A stretch of 64,000 bases of DNA from positions 47,282,428 to 47,346,427 of the forward strand of contig CM043959.1 in the NCBI GenBank assembly GCA_014529385.2. Direction: 5' to 3'. Positions 44,434-56,599 of this stretch are shown piece by piece. The position numbers and the translations under genes are program-made. The notes below the pieces were generated by a model. It had not been told where the DNA came from. It saw nothing but the letters and a program-made list of their open reading frames with translations, and searched no databases. The first letter of the stretch is position 1, and each line of letters starts with the position of its first letter. The DNA is from Adiantum capillus-veneris. Its lineage: Eukaryota > Streptophyta > Polypodiopsida > Polypodiales > Pteridaceae.

Positions 44434-44899
44434 TCAAGAGTTTCTTGAACACCCAAATCTGTGTAGGATTATTGTGTAGCTAAGATTTTGTGACCCAAAA
44501 TTGCCTGGTTCCTTGCATGCATATGCTATGAGGATGAATTTTGTATCAAATAGTTGATAGTGGTGTTGACTTGATTTTGTTTTCTTGTAGCTTATGAGTT
44601 TTGAGAGAGGCTTTCCATTCTTCATGGTTGTGAGCAAAAGCTACTCCTAACTATTCTCCCTTGAGTGTTAACTAGAGAACTTTGTCATCCCAATCCTAGA
44701 CAACTTTGTTCGTTCTCATCCATGGAAGTCCTAGTACGATGTCTTCATTCATATTTTCATCAAGAATGCAAATAAACATATGTGGGCATAAAAATCTATA
44801 CAAAAAGGTATTGAGATTGATCAAACCCAATGTTGGAGTGAATTCCTTATGATAGCCTTTGACTTTAGTACTGCAGTGCCCCAATGGTTGGGTGGTCAC
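44434..44899 (-). pseudogene. Retroelement protease fragment
   Basis: Minus-strand translation shows CPHMFICILDENMNEDIVLG, then LPWMRTNKVV, a stop, DWDDKVL and LTLKGE. (D/E)IVLG(L/M)PWM...DW is the C-terminal part of gypsy-type aspartic proteases, followed by the start of the linker to reverse transcriptase. Only this piece remains; the active-site half is absent and frames change near 44640. It lies downstream of the integrase at 45.3-46.6 kb, the wrong order for one element, so it comes from a separate insertion. Confidence 0.45.
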
Positions 44900-45024
44900 C
44901 TTTCTATATGTTAATAGTTTATGGCATTAAGTTGAACACCTATGTTTGCGAGTGCTTTGAATTTTTTTGTGAGTGCTTTGACTTCGGATCCATCTTTCAA
45001 TGTTACCATTTTTTGCATACCCAA

Positions 45025-45063
45025 TCCATCCATCCATTCATCAATCCATCCATCCATTCATCA
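45025..45063. repeat. CCAT tetranucleotide minisatellite
   Basis: Tandem ATCC/ATTC units (CATCCATCCATTCATC) of about 40 bases. Confidence 0.85.
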
Positions 45064-45279
45064 TCTGTTTCTATTTCATCTTCTATTAAATATTGAGAAA
45101 AGTATTGAGGTAAATTTGAAGTGTATTGACGAAGAAAATTTCAAGGATGGATTGCATTACAGATTCTCTTTTTAAGATTATAATTCACGCTTCCTCTTGA
45201 ACCTCCTTGATCACTTATTGTCGTTTAAGCTTTTGTTCTTTGTTTGTGTGCGTCCTTTGCAGGAGATCATTAGTCAATG

Positions 45280-46625
45280 GTAATTGGTATTTTCTAAGGA
45301 GACATTCACTAATGATCCAATTTTCCATTATTTCTCTATCTAAGGTGGCCCATTTAACTACCCCACTTGGATAAACGCTCTCAATTATTTACAAAAGAAC
45401 CATGCCCCTTTTTTTTGAATTCAGGGATATGTTGCTGTAGTGAGTAAACTAAGACCAAATCTCATGGCTTACATACTTTTCTCAGTAAATATGAGTCAAA
45501 GAACTATTTTTTTTTCCATTTTTGAGCATATATGTGTGGTATAGTGGCTAGTCTCCACTAATCTAGTTGTTCCAGATTCTCAAGTTGTTCTAGCAACTCA
45601 TGACCTTTAAGTGTTTGTAGCAGAAAGTCCATTGGTAAGATAGCATCAATTCCATAGAACAAGTTAAATGGAGTGGCATTTAGAGTTATTTTGAATGACA
45701 CTCTATAAGCCCATACGGTTGAATGGAGATTCATTTCCCAATATTCTCTTCCCAATCTTACAATCCTAGTAAGCACCAAGACTAAGAGTTTGTTCGTGTG
45801 TTCTGCTTGGCCATTTTCCTGAGGATGATAGGGCACGGATTTGTTATGGATCACCATAAACACAATCAACAAATGTTCTATCACCTTGTTGGGAAAATGT
45901 GTTCCTCAATAACTCACAAGATCAATAGGAAGTCCGTACCGTGTAAATATGTACTCATATAGGAATGCAACACTGGCTTGAGCATCATTCTTCCTAGTGG
46001 CTCTAGCTTTATCCCATTTAGTCAAGTAATATGTGGCCAAACTAATATGTTGTGCCTGATTCTTGTATGCAGGTGGTTGTATTGGACCAACAAAGTCTGT
46101 ACCCCACTTAGAGAATGTTCTTGCTCCCATCATTGATCGCAAAGGCATACTATCTAATGATCTAGTTGGCATTTTTTCTCTTTAACAAGAGCCACATCAT
46201 TAAAAAAATTATTTTCCATCAACAAGTAGAGTTGGCCACCAAATGCTAGCCATCAATATAGCTCTACCCATTGTTTCATGAGAGAAATGATGAGCTGCAA
46301 GTCCAGCATGTGCTTGATCCAAGATAGGAAGATATTCATCCTCGTTGTTGGCACACTGTCTAAGCTGCTGGTCTTTTCCTTGTTTGTAAAGTTGATGAGC
46401 AATCATCAAATAGTTGAATGATTCACTCTCAATTGCTCTTTGTCTCTGTTTACTCATGTCTTTAGGGAATTTCCTATTTGTCAAGTATTCAACCAAATAT
46501 CTCCTCCACCTTGGTGTGACGAATATCTGGAATAATGTGGCATGTAGAATGACTACTTTTTCTTTGCACTGGGAACAATTGGTTATGTAAGCATGTCAAA
46601 AAATCTAATATCTAACCAACCAAAA
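45280..46625 (-). pseudogene. Integrase of a second Tat-like copy, with double zinc module
   Basis: Read on the minus strand: the end of module 1 (NCSQCKEKVVILHATLFQ, about 46510-46575), linker WRRYLVEYLTNRKFPKD, then module 2 (QAHAGLAAHHFSHETMGR, IWWPTLLVD; 46209-46496). Core: SKWGTDFVGPIQPP (first Asp), FTRYGLPIDLVSY followed by a stop where the second Asp (normally SDxGTHF) should be, then NKSVPYHPQENGQAEHTNK (Glu) at 45780-45850. A damaged C-terminal part reads LVLVYSLQQHIPEF down to about 45280. It shares MPLRxMMGARxFxKWGxDFV with 40150-40230 of the larger element, so both belong to one family. No other domains of this copy remain. Confidence 0.8.
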
Positions 46626-46629
46626 TGAT

Positions 46630-47395
46630 TTTCTCATATTAAACTGATCATTTAATGTGGGAGAATAAATGGGAACAAGGGTTAGAATATAGACATGTGC
46701 TTTTGGATCTATCTCAACACGGGACCAAAGGTGATGAGTCCAAATGGGAGATGGTCTATCAAAGAGAAATGCCAGGTAATGGGACTTAAAAAACCTTAGA
46801 GTTAGCTTCATTTGAAAGAACTCCAAAGGATTGTGTAAAAGTCCTTAGACCTTAGGTTAAGCTAGGCCTATGCTTGAGGTGCTTGATGATTAAAGTGCAT
46901 GAGATTCTTGACAACTAAGGTAAAACTTAAGCTAGGCATGTTCTTAAAGTTCAAACTAAATCCCTACAAGGAAGGGGAGAGCCCTTGAGGCTAGGGGTAT
47001 GGTAGAGAGAGATGTCATGCTCTTGCTATTTGCATGCATGATGACTAAGGTGCTTGAGGTGATTAAGAAACTAGGGGGCCAAGGTGCTTAGGAGTATAAA
47101 TTCAAGACCTATGTCTACAAACAAGGGGGCGAGCCCTACAAGGAGGGGATATGCATGGATGACCTTCCCCTCACCCAAGGGGCACCTCTTTCTCAAAGAG
47201 GCATATTGGACACATGACAAGCCCCTCGCTAGGTTGCCCCTATAATGTGCCTAAAGCCTATTGGTTGACCCTTAGAGAGGTCCAATGAGGATTTAGATAA
47301 ATAAATTAATTGATTAGGCATTTATCAAGCCCTCTTTCTCAAAGGAAAAAGGAGGAAACTTGTCCAAAGACTATCTCTAGTGTTTGACTTGATCG
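46630..47395. other. Unassigned DNA
   Basis: No coding signal was found. Phrases such as AAGGTGCTTGAGGTG and GGGGGCGAGCCCTACAAGGA recur loosely at 46860-47150, which hints at old short duplications. Confidence 0.4.
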
Positions 47396-47399
47396 AGGC

Positions 47400-47870
47400 T
47401 TGTGATTGGCTAGGCTTGAGTTGGACTCACAAAGGGGGCCTTTAAGTAGTTTGTTTTTACCTCTCTCTACCAAAACGGGCTCATGGATAAATTTTTGCAA
47501 ATAAACTCCAAAGCTAGTGGAGGTTTGACAATTAGAATGTCCTCTTCAAGCTCTATCTAATGATATATAGCATGCCATGAGATTCCTCATATTTTAGAAG
47601 ATTCTTTTTTTTATTCACTTAGATTCCGACAGAGTTGTCACATCATAGGTGAATCAAAAAAAGAATCTTCTAAAATATGAGGAATCTCATGGCGTGCTAT
47701 ATATCAGTAGATAGAGCTTTGAAGAGGACATTCTAACTATCAAACCTCCACCAACTTTGGAGTTTATTTGCAAAAATTTATCCATGCGCCCGTTTTGGTA
47801 GAGAGAGGTAAAGTCAAACTCCTTAAAGGGACCCTTTGTGAGTCCAAATTTTGCCTAATGGAGCCAATGA
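47400..47870. repeat. Long inverted repeat (arms about 220 bp)
   Basis: Left arm about 47400-47621 and right arm about 47646-47870, with a 24-base loop. The inner 150 bases of each arm match closely by eye (ATATGAGGAATCTCATG, GGAGTTTATTTGCAAAAATT, CGTTTTGGTAGAGAGAGGTA and their complements). The outer 60 are weaker. The minus- and plus-strand frames across it are by-products. A transcript would fold into a long hairpin. Confidence 0.85.
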
Positions 47871-47941
47871 GCTTCAGGCATGAGCTAGAAGAGGGGGTCA
47901 ACCCAATCAAGGAGGGGGATATCTTGAGGGATATACTCTCC

Positions 47942-47944
<3 letters not shown>

Positions 47945-47982
<38 letters not shown>
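47945..47982. repeat. (CT)n microsatellite
   Basis: A pure dinucleotide tract about 75 bases beyond the long inverted repeat. Confidence 0.95.
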
Positions 47983-47985
<3 letters not shown>

Positions 47986-48185
47986 GTGTGAAGTGAAAAG
48001 TGCAAGAGCTCCATCTCCTTCTCCAAGCTTGATGCGAATTTGAGAGTCTACACCAAGACTCTTGGCCATGGAATGAAAATCCAACCAGGAGCCATGATTC
48101 AATGCTTAAGCTTTCCATCTTCGTCATGATTATTATGCTTTTTTTTTTGAGGAAAAGATCCTTCTATTAGTTAATGAAACTGCCC

Positions 48186-48190
48186 ATAGG
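48186..48190. repeat. Left target duplication of the solo LTR (ATAGG)
   Basis: ATAGG directly before the LTR's TG; the same five bases follow its CA at 50905-50909. Confidence 0.9.
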
Positions 48191-50904
48191 TGTGAGGTCC
48201 CCACCCCGCCATATCAAACAGCGGATCTGATGGTGAACCTGGTGGCCACTAGATCTATAGCGGAAGCAAACAAAGTGGTTCAGGGTTCAACTAGCGGACG
48301 ATCTCTCATCACAAAGTGAGTCGAGTTCGAGTCTACTAGCAATGAGATCTAACTCCACGTCGCAAGGGAAGCGTACTTAACCTATCTAGCGATTCTAAGA
48401 CCCACCTTCCAAGAGAAGAGAAATCCCGAGTGCCTTTTTCCCCATGTTTCAGAGGCACGCACACTTGAGACTTCGCCGCTCTAGGGGCAATGAGTATTAC
48501 TAGTATCGATTTAAACACTATGGAGACAGAGAGTTCCCGACCAATCGGGACCACCCTTCTCATAGGCATTGGCAACCTGAGCCAAGCCCCCACTTTCCAC
48601 CCCCACACTCACACTTCCTTGTGTGTCCTAATTACTACCACAATGGTTGTTCAACATAAACATTCCTTGATTAGATTCCGAATCACAATGTTCGTTAAGA
48701 CAACCCTTCAATCAGTATTGCAAAGCGGCACCAAGACAGTATTCTAGTAAAAATTCTACTCAAACTTATTCATTAAAATTCCAATGTTCTGGAGGTACAA
48801 CATCCCCCCTCCAGTGAGAGTTTACTCCTCTCGTTGTCGCCTAGCTGCCCATACAACTAGGTATGTCCACCGCATAGAAAGCACAACATGGACATTCCCA
48901 CTGCTTAACCAACAGACGTGGGTTCCCACCGCGGTATCCACCGCTTAACCAGCAGTCGTGGATTCAAGAGCCCTTAACCAGGAACTCTGCCCCCTGTGAT
49001 CAGGAGGGTGTTCATGACTAATTCAACATTGGAAATAGAATGAACATGCCGAGCTAAATTTTCCCTAGCAGACATTCTTTCCTATTGCAAACAGTATATC
49101 TGTCAATCATTTCTTTCCTACTTTAGACTTTAATATAAAAATGAATTCAATTGCCGAGGTTTCCGTCGGATTTCTCCAACATGTTTGGGGATATGTTCAT
49201 TCCTAGCTAAACGTATGCAATGTTAAATTAAACAACTTGAATAAAACTGTGATCTACCTCTTCCATTTCTTCGTCATTGGCTCGTGAGATGGCCGGTGCT
49301 TGTTCGACCATGGGAGCTTTTCCTTTTCCATTTGTATTGCTCGTTCCCGCCTCATGGTCGTGGGCACCACCGAAGCGAGTTCTCTTAACCGGGGCCATTT
49401 TACTCACTACTTTAAATGATAAACTTGAAGAAAAGAGCTAAAGTCTGAGAGCATCGTAAAAACCAAATGGCAGATTAGAATTATTAAAGAATCCTCCTTA
49501 GGCAAGAGATTAGATTTTTCCTGCGAGACCTAGCAATTTTATGGGTAATTCCTTACTTACCCTATGGGAAATGGCTCTAAGGTTAATCACTTGGCTTAGA
49601 TGATTAAGAAATTCAGAATTTCTCTAATTGATTTACAAAAGAGATGAAGTACGCAAGCTCAATCATTTTCCTAGAGCAATTTGAAGATGCAGAATTACCA
49701 CAGGCATGTGTGATAGAAAAATTTCTTCTTAATTACCTGATGACGGATTAATTTTCAGCCTTAATCACATTGTAATGTGGGAGATGATTGAGTCTAATTT
49801 AATTACAATACTATTGAATGATAAAAGAATGAATTTCATCAAATCTACATTATTACTAGCTGGCAATCTATTAACTATGTTGCCTAGAGAGAGAAATCTT
49901 TCCTAATCATGCATTAATCCGTGATTAAGGATGATGAATAACTGTATAATTTAGCTAATTGAATGATGATTATGCAAGGGAGTATAGCTATGTAAACTTA
50001 GAGAGTAGCTATTGGGAATTATAGCTAAGATTAAGCATAGTAAACGAGGAATTTGGAGAATAATGGTGAGAATTAAGAAGAGCAGGAATTAAACCATGAT
50101 TACCGTGATTAGGGATGAGAATCCTCTTGATTTTCTGATCCAATCCCTTCTTGCTTCTCCTTCAAAAACTGTGTGTGTACCGACAACACCTCCCCAAGGT
50201 GTGTGTAGGTGTACTGGGTGTGTGTGTGTGTGTGCACTGGCCTTTAAATAGGCTCCTACAGGCTGAAAATTGACCAGCCTTGCTATTTGCATATGGGGGA
50301 GCACTGAGTCTCTGCATTGGCAAGTCCAGTTCCCCTACCCACCAAGTGTCCAGTTGGCTTGGTTAACTGGCTCTGACACTTAGTTACTGGCTTGGAAACT
50401 CTCCCAGGACTCCCACAAAGAGAGAAGGCGCCCCCTAGCTGCTAAAGCTGAGGTGGAGTGGGCTGGAACCTGTTCCCACACAGCCTCGGGCCCCCAGTGC
50501 CTCCCCGGACAATTTTGGGAAAAATTGATTTTAGGCTAAAACGGGTCATACGAGTCGGAATTTGATGCCGAAAATTGCTATAGCAAGCTCTAACTAAGTC
50601 GTACTGGCCCGAGTACCTGCCATATTTAGCAGCCCTCGAGGTCTGAAAATGCATTTTTTCAAATTTGGAGTACGGGTGCAATTTTTCGAGATGGTCAAAA
50701 CTGGATGGGTCGGGTGACCAAAAACTTAGTATTTTTGGAATTTTTTTACAAAAATTATTTTAATTCACATTTCGAATCTTAAAAATATTCTAAACATTAT
50801 GGCACTGATAGAATTTAGAAAACTGCTAAAAATAGTAACTTTTTCCATTATATTCATTTCAAGGTACAATGGTGCTCTTTTTGATCGGGGTCAGAGACCT
50901 TACA
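48191..50904 (-). repeat. Solo LTR of a chromovirus related to the 8.8-17.9 kb element
   Basis: The sequence begins TGTGAGGTCCCC and ends CCTTACA, like the LTRs at 8803 and 15787, and is flanked by a perfect ATAGG duplication. Shared blocks include AGGCACxxxC, ACCAATCGGGACCACCC against AGCAATCGAGACCACCC, CAACCTGAGCCAA-CCCCCACTTTC and CTAATTACTACCACA. At about 2.71 kb it is longer than the other two LTRs and clearly diverged, so it is a sister subfamily. Orientation (minus) is inferred from the alignment with the 9.1-kb element and from the TATTTAAA box near 50242-50252. The internal region has been lost, as expected from LTR-LTR recombination. Confidence 0.9.
50242..50252 (-). promoter_or_regulatory. 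TATA-like box of the solo LTR
   Basis: The minus strand reads CCTATTTAAAGG at the position corresponding to the TATA boxes of the two full LTRs, but with a weaker core. A (GT)n stretch lies just beside it at 50216-50234. Confidence 0.45.
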
Positions 50905-50909
50905 ATAGG
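50905..50909. repeat. Right target duplication of the solo LTR (ATAGG)
   Basis: Perfect match to 48186-48190. Removing the LTR and one copy restores continuous LINE 3' sequence. Confidence 0.9.
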
Positions 50910-53900
50910 GCGACAACCACCTCTTCAAGAGAGGGCTACAACAACCATGATAGGGAGACTCTCCCAATGAAAAACTAGCATATGTACAATGGGGATAAAT
51001 CAAGAAATGGGGGGAGGGAAAAGCCACACAGGTGGTCGATAGTGCCATCGGAGTACACCTTGGACCATGGTGTAGAAAGTCCCAGGACGCCATATTCAAA
51101 GGAAATCCTCTCTGCTCTCCCACGTGCGGTCGGAGTTGCCTTGAAGTCTCTTGAGCTATCCTCTGAGAGTGTGGATTAGCTATAGCCAAGGATCATGAAC
51201 AGACTCTGCTGGTGGCATAGGGCGAGCCTCAAAGATGCGGAAGCAACGGGCCCGCTAGATGAACCAGAGTGTCAATCCACTTATGAGCTCCCAACACTCC
51301 TCTCTCTCACTGCACCACTCCTATGGAGTAAGCTCTATGGGCAGGCTGGAGTGTAGGTTGCACCTCGTGCATCACTATCATTCTGCTAGTGGAAGATAGC
51401 TCAAACTGAAGTGTCGGGCCCGTGAGGGTGGACCAAGCCGCTGCTCCGCAAGTGTATTGTCGAGCCGTGGAAAGAGAAAGCATCAGCCAAAGAACTCTAA
51501 GCACACCTGCTGTGCAAAAGGACAGTCCCAAAGATAGTGACGCTGACTCTCCACAAGATGGTCACAAGCTGCACATGCGGCCAAGAGACCATTATGCACT
51601 AGCCAACTCCACACTGTTGTAGCTCTGTGTGCGACCAGCCACTAAAACAAGGTGACTCGCCTCGGCTCTCTGGAGTCCCACAACCTCTCCCAGAAGGTTG
51701 CCAAGAACTCAGCTGTGAGACCCTCCTCCTGCCAATGAGGTGCTGTAGCTAGTATGTGACGTCCTAGTCGAATAGTGTACTGAAAGAACCGGACACCTCA
51801 GTGGTCTACATAAGATAAAGGGTCCCTCCAAAGCCACTCTCTAGGATCCCACTGTACTCGTGCCAGTGACAACACTCCCAAGCCCATAGTCTCCAGTGTC
51901 CAGTCTCAAGAGCTGCTGGGTCAGAATCGATGACACAAGTCCTCCCACAGATGCCCACCACTCGGATCCTCTAAAAACAACACTCTACCACTTGCAGGGC
52001 CTCTACTGCAACTCGCTATAAGCGTCCCTCACCCTGTAGCTTGAAGAAAAGTGACGGAACAATCTCTGAGCAGGCCCGAATTGAGATGAGAACCTCCGGT
52101 CGTGTGAAGGCTTCCATCCACTTGGGTGCTACTGGCTTGAGCGGTGTGAGCCACTCAGCTGGAACTGCCTTTGAAATGTCATGGCACATGCTCTGCACCC
52201 CTCTCATGCCTTGTAGTAGCTGGAAACCCTGCACCTCCTCCGACAAGCCTGAAAACTCTAAAAAGTCACCTAAAGAGCGCGCTGGACCCGCTGCCATGGG
52301 ACCCCAGGAAACATGAGGCCGACTACCAACCAAGTGGCCTCTCTGAGTGCTAACAATGGGGTTCCAAACAAGGGGCTGTCGTAGGCGCTCCTCTGTGCAA
52401 GTAGGATGTCGCTGCTGCAGGCCTCGCCGCAAGTGCTCCCAAGATCGAAGCAAACTCACAACGAAGCGGTCCTCCAGTCTGCTGCTCAAACCAACTCTGC
52501 GCATCTCTGTGAAGATCCATCTGGTCGAAGGTCTCTAGGGGCCTCCATCCTGAGGCACCCTAGCACGAAGCCACTATAACAAGAACTCCTTCGAGGGCTC
52601 CTCACCTGGAAGAAGTCCTTTGACTATGAACTTCCCAAGAAGGGATCTACTCTGCTGTGCTCGGCCAATGATCCCAAGCCCTTCCTGTGAACAAGGAAGA
52701 GTGATGACCTGCCAAGACACTTTGTCTCGGGCTATCTGAGTGTCACGTCCAGACCAAAGGAAGTTCCTAATCAGCCTCTTTACCTGGCTGATACAAGAAC
52801 TCGAGAAGATTTAGCAAGAAGTGATGTACCACATAGTCGCCAACAACACTTGGTTGGCCACTACTACTCTGCCACCCAAAGAAAGTCGTGATGAGGTCCA
52901 GTGTAATAACATACTCCTGATAGATAGGAGGAGGGGAGCATCTGCTACTCCGGAGACAAGTCCAAACCAACGTGACAGCCCAAGTACCGAACTGTAGCCC
53001 TAGACCTAAAACCATCTCCTGGCATCCAATCGGGCACATGAGCACTACCAACCGAGAAAGCTACTCAGTCTCTCTCCAGTTGATCAGTGTGCTAGATGCA
53101 CAACAGAAGGTCTCCAAATCCTGTTCACACTTGTGAAGGTTGGCCTCCTGGCCATCTAAGTACAAGGCTGAGTCGTTGGTAAACTCAGCGTCCAATAGCT
53201 GAGTCTCCCTAAATAGGGAGTGCTAAGTCCCGTAGACCAACCTACTGCGACACCAAAAACCTGCTCATCACCTCTGCATAGAACAGAAAGAGGAAAGGGG
53301 CAAGAGGACAACCCTGTATGACCGAACGTGTGAGCATGAAGCGATCACCTCTACCTCTTGCCAAAAGTACGTGACTGTGAGCATGTCTATATAAAGCTGA
53401 CACCCCTCTGATCCAAGCATCTCAGAAGCCCATCTTGCGTAGAGTGCCCTCTAGAAAGTCCTAGTCAACTCTATTGTATGCCTTCTCAAAATCAAGAAGA
53501 TGAATCACCAGGTCCTCACCACGGAGCCACGCTACGGCAGAAGCCTCCCAAAAAGTAAAGATGTTGTCAAGGATACTGCATTCCTTGAAAAAACCTAGTT
53601 GAGTCCCATGTATAAGGCTCTCTAGAAGTGGCTAGATCCTCAAACTCAGAGCCTTGGCAAGAATTTTGTAGGCTGAATCGAGGATGGTGATGGGGTGCCA
53701 CTGTCGAATCTCATCCAAGGAGCTACCCTCCTTGGGAATGAGGTAGATCAAGCCCTCACTCATGCTGTCACGCATCACTCCTGTGTGCAAGATGTACTGA
53801 AAAGCACTATGGAGATATGGTCCAAGCAAGTCCCAGTACTCCAAGAAAAAATTGGGAGTCAACCCATCCTCATGTGGACAACTACCATGCGGGAGGGCAC

Positions 53901-55317
53901 TAAGAGCTGTGTGCATCTCCTCAAGCTGAAGTGGCAGCTCAAGCCTCAATGTATCTCCTCAGCCACAAGGCAAGGCATCTATGACCATACCTGCTCCTTG
54001 CATGCATCTTGAAGCTCTATTTGAGGCTCTGCAGACAGTAAGTCACGGTAAAAGTCAGTAGCAACTGCACGTATATCCTCAGGCTCAGAAGAAATTGACA
54101 CGTCGGGCCTCCTCAACCGACTGACCTTGGCATGCGAATGTCAAGGTCCCACTACCTTGAAGAAAGCACCAGTCACTCTGTCGCCCACCTGTGTCCACTG
54201 AGATGCCTGTCGATGGAGAGCAAACTCATGTTGCCGCTCCTCTGTGCTAACAAGTTCCTGGCGAGCCTATTGTAGCTAATCCTCCAACCAAGGACTGTCT
54301 AGATGCTGCTCCTGCATCCTCTGTAACAAAGCAATGCCCCGTATGAGATGCTACTCCTCCTCTCATTGCAAACCGGCGAGCCAAAGACTCCTGGAGAAAG
54401 AAACGACTAATCTGAGCTAGTCCTAAGGCCACTTTGTCAGCAGGAGAATCCTGCCTGTTCAAGCTCTTTGTCGAGAGAGCCTCTACTCACTCTCTGAGTG
54501 CAGAGTCCAGCAAGACCCTCTCTAGGATGCGAAGCATCATGCTCCCTCTTCTCTGCTTCTCTGCCACTGTGAGGATCACTGGTGAATGGTCCGAGAAGGA
54601 AGTCCCTGCCAGAATGCCAATTGTCCCTCCCAAGTCACTGAAGTGGTCACTAGTGTAGAAGCAATCTATCCGCAATAGATTCACTCCTGCCACTCTGTGG
54701 TTCGAATGAGAGAACGCAAGGCTGTCTAGGGGCCTCACAAAACTAGAGTGTTGCCATACATCCGAGACCCTTAGAGTCATACAAAACCTCTCCCAAGCTG
54801 CCAGCTCAACTCCATGCACAGTAGCATGGCTACCACCAATCCTCTCAGAAGGGTCCCCCAACATGTTGAGTCCCCCCCTATGCACCAGTGGTCTGCCAGC
54901 GGTAGAGACTCAAATATTTGACCAAAACTCTACTCGAGCACTCGCCACATTGGGTGCATAGATGTTCAAGAAGCCCACAAGGCAACCATGAACCTGCATA
55001 GTAATCCACTGAGCCCTACCTGGCACAATAATCCCTCTACCCACAATGGCGTGCTGCAGAGAATCCGCAATAGTCATACATACCCCACCCTGGATGCCTC
55101 TAGGTCCAAAATTAGCTGACCAAAAAGTATCCTATTGTCTATGCAAGAGCTGATCACAACGTCTAATGCGGCTCTCACATAGATGGTGCTCCTGAAGCAT
55201 AAGGAGATCAATCTCTCCTCCCACAAGGTAGCGCTGAAGCTCCTGACGCAGTTACCCCCATTGACGCTGAAACTGGGGCCCACCAAGTTCCTGCACATTT
55301 CATGATAGGATCCTCAT
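50905..55317 (-). pseudogene. LINE ORF2: endonuclease, reverse transcriptase, zf-RVT-like end
   Basis: The probable start is ATG at 55317 (MRILS, a stop in place of the Trp of SWN, then VQELGGPQ). Endonuclease (54487-55317): LLMLQEHHL (catalytic Glu), RIDCFYTSDHFSDL, TSFSDHSPVIL with the SDH motif. Reverse transcriptase (about 52650-53960): HGSCPHEDGLTPNFF, EGLIYLIPKEGS, LDFEKAYNRVD, VIQGCPLAPF, and FTND at the place of the catalytic xADD, so that site is damaged. Thumb: VRYLGCHVG, then LIRNFLWSGRD. The end (about 51470-51680) has VTLF, a stop, WLVAHRATTVWSWL and HYLWDCPFAQQV, like zf-RVT. Known role: nicking target DNA and copying LINE RNA into it. At least six stops or frameshifts make it inactive. 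Confidence 0.85.
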
Positions 55318-55399
55318 GGGGAGCGAGAGAGGACATGAGCAGCTAAACATCCTGTCTTTGAGGCTGGCTTGGATGAGGAGTAATCTGCATCTGAGCGTC

Positions 55400-56562
55400 C
55401 TCTAGATAGAAGTGACTGCAATGAGTGCCTGTCCCAAGCCCAAGTAGAGCGAGCCGTTCTAAAGCAACCTCCTCTGGCTAGGCGTCCTTATGAATGTCTA
55501 CATAGCATGGCAAGCACTATGTATTGGCAAAGAAGTAGACCACATTGTGTCTACAACCTGCTGTATCTGGGGGGCCACCACAAACTTGGCCAGTGGCCAC
55601 AAAGTCTACAGCATGTCTGTAACTCCTAGTTCTCCCATGTGGTGAGAGAACTCTAGGACCTGTGTGTGTAACCACCCCAACACCGAGTTGAGAGTCCACT
55701 CAATCTGGTCCCTACCGCAAAGGAGAAAAGAGAAGCCAACCGCTGAGTCCAAGGCCTCTATCCCCCTAGCTGCAAGGAACAAAACATGGACCCTGAAGCA
55801 GGCTGCCTCATGGTCTGCTGATGGGTCGTCGATAAAATGAGTGAAGTCGTAGTAGAAGAAGTCCCATTGGCACCGCAAGTCAATGCTCGTCAAACCATGA
55901 GGGATAGCTGCAAAAGGAGACGTCTGTACTTGTAGAGGGGGTCGCAAGAAAGGCTGTCCCTCTCTCGCCAAGCGACTTGCGGCAATGGAAGTGCGAAGAG
56001 ATCTCCTAGCAGCCGGAGATGGCCTTGCCCCCTGGGTCGATTGAGGAACTGGAGCGGGAGGGGGGGGGATTAGGAGTAGGGGGAAGAGGTGGAGAAGAAG
56101 GGCGGGGGGGAGCGGCAGGGGTAGAGGGGCGGGGGAAAGAGGCGGCGGGAGTAGGAGGCAGGGGGGAGGATGATAAGGAAGGGGGGAACTCTTGGGGGAG
56201 GGACTATCAAGGGTGAAGCTGAGGTGGGGGCTGGAGCAGGGACCTCATCCCGCTCAAGAGGACCGAAATGGTTCCCCGTGGGAATCCACTGCTGTTGGGC
56301 AGGTGCCTGAGCACCACTCTAAGTGCCAGGCTGTCTCACTATGTCCCCTGCCATTGTCGACCATGGAGCTGCTCCCATCCCTCCTCCGTTGGAGCCCCAG
56401 GCTTAGAGGGTGTCTCTGCATGTGTGCATTGTGTCTTTGTCTGGGGATGCTGGCTAACCCTTGCAGGCTGGGGCTGAGTGAGGAATCCCAAACTCCGAGC
56501 GAACTTTTTCGAGCGATGATAAAATCGAGCGAGTTAATGAGAGGAACTTTATCAAAACACAC
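55400..56562 (-). pseudogene. LINE ORF1 (Gag-like) remnant
   Basis: On the minus strand, 56254-56562 opens with MCFDKVPLINSLDFIIARKS. A Pro/Ser-rich stretch follows (56000-56220, from the G-rich plus strand). 55606-55971 has SIDLRCQWDFFYYDFTHFID and VGFSFLLCGRDQIEWTLN. The position before ORF2 and a Pro-rich middle are usual for ORF1 of plant LINEs, which binds LINE RNA. I could not recognise a clear RRM or zinc knuckle, so the assignment rests mainly on position. Stops separate the pieces. Confidence 0.45.
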
Positions 56563-56599
56563 ATAGCCAAGAGTTCCGGTAAGTCACTCATTTGTTCAC

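Larger units (their letters stand above)
48139..56565 (-). mobile_element. Long LINE interrupted by a solo LTR
   Basis: Minus-strand non-LTR element. On the plus strand its 3' end is a T-run at 48140-48150 (poly(A) on the element strand) followed by GAGGAAAAGATCC, then 48151-48190. It continues at 50905 after an inserted LTR. ORF2 (endonuclease, reverse transcriptase, zf-RVT-like end) starts at 55317 and ORF1 lies at about 55400-56562. The LINE is clearly GC-richer than its surroundings. No target duplication of the LINE itself was found, so the 5' border (about 56565) is approximate. Confidence 0.8.

Noticed and set aside
50854-51189. 111-codon minus-strand frame crossing the solo LTR border
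   Set aside because: It joins LTR and LINE sequence by chance; the insertion border at 50904 shows the two parts have different origins.
52041-52538. Plus-strand frames opposite LINE ORF2
   Set aside because: Shadows of the GC-rich coding strand; the minus-strand frame carries the LINE motifs.
56254-56566. Plus-strand 124-codon frame at the LINE 5' side
   Set aside because: The opposite strand carries the LINE ORF1 in the expected place; the plus-strand peptide matches nothing.
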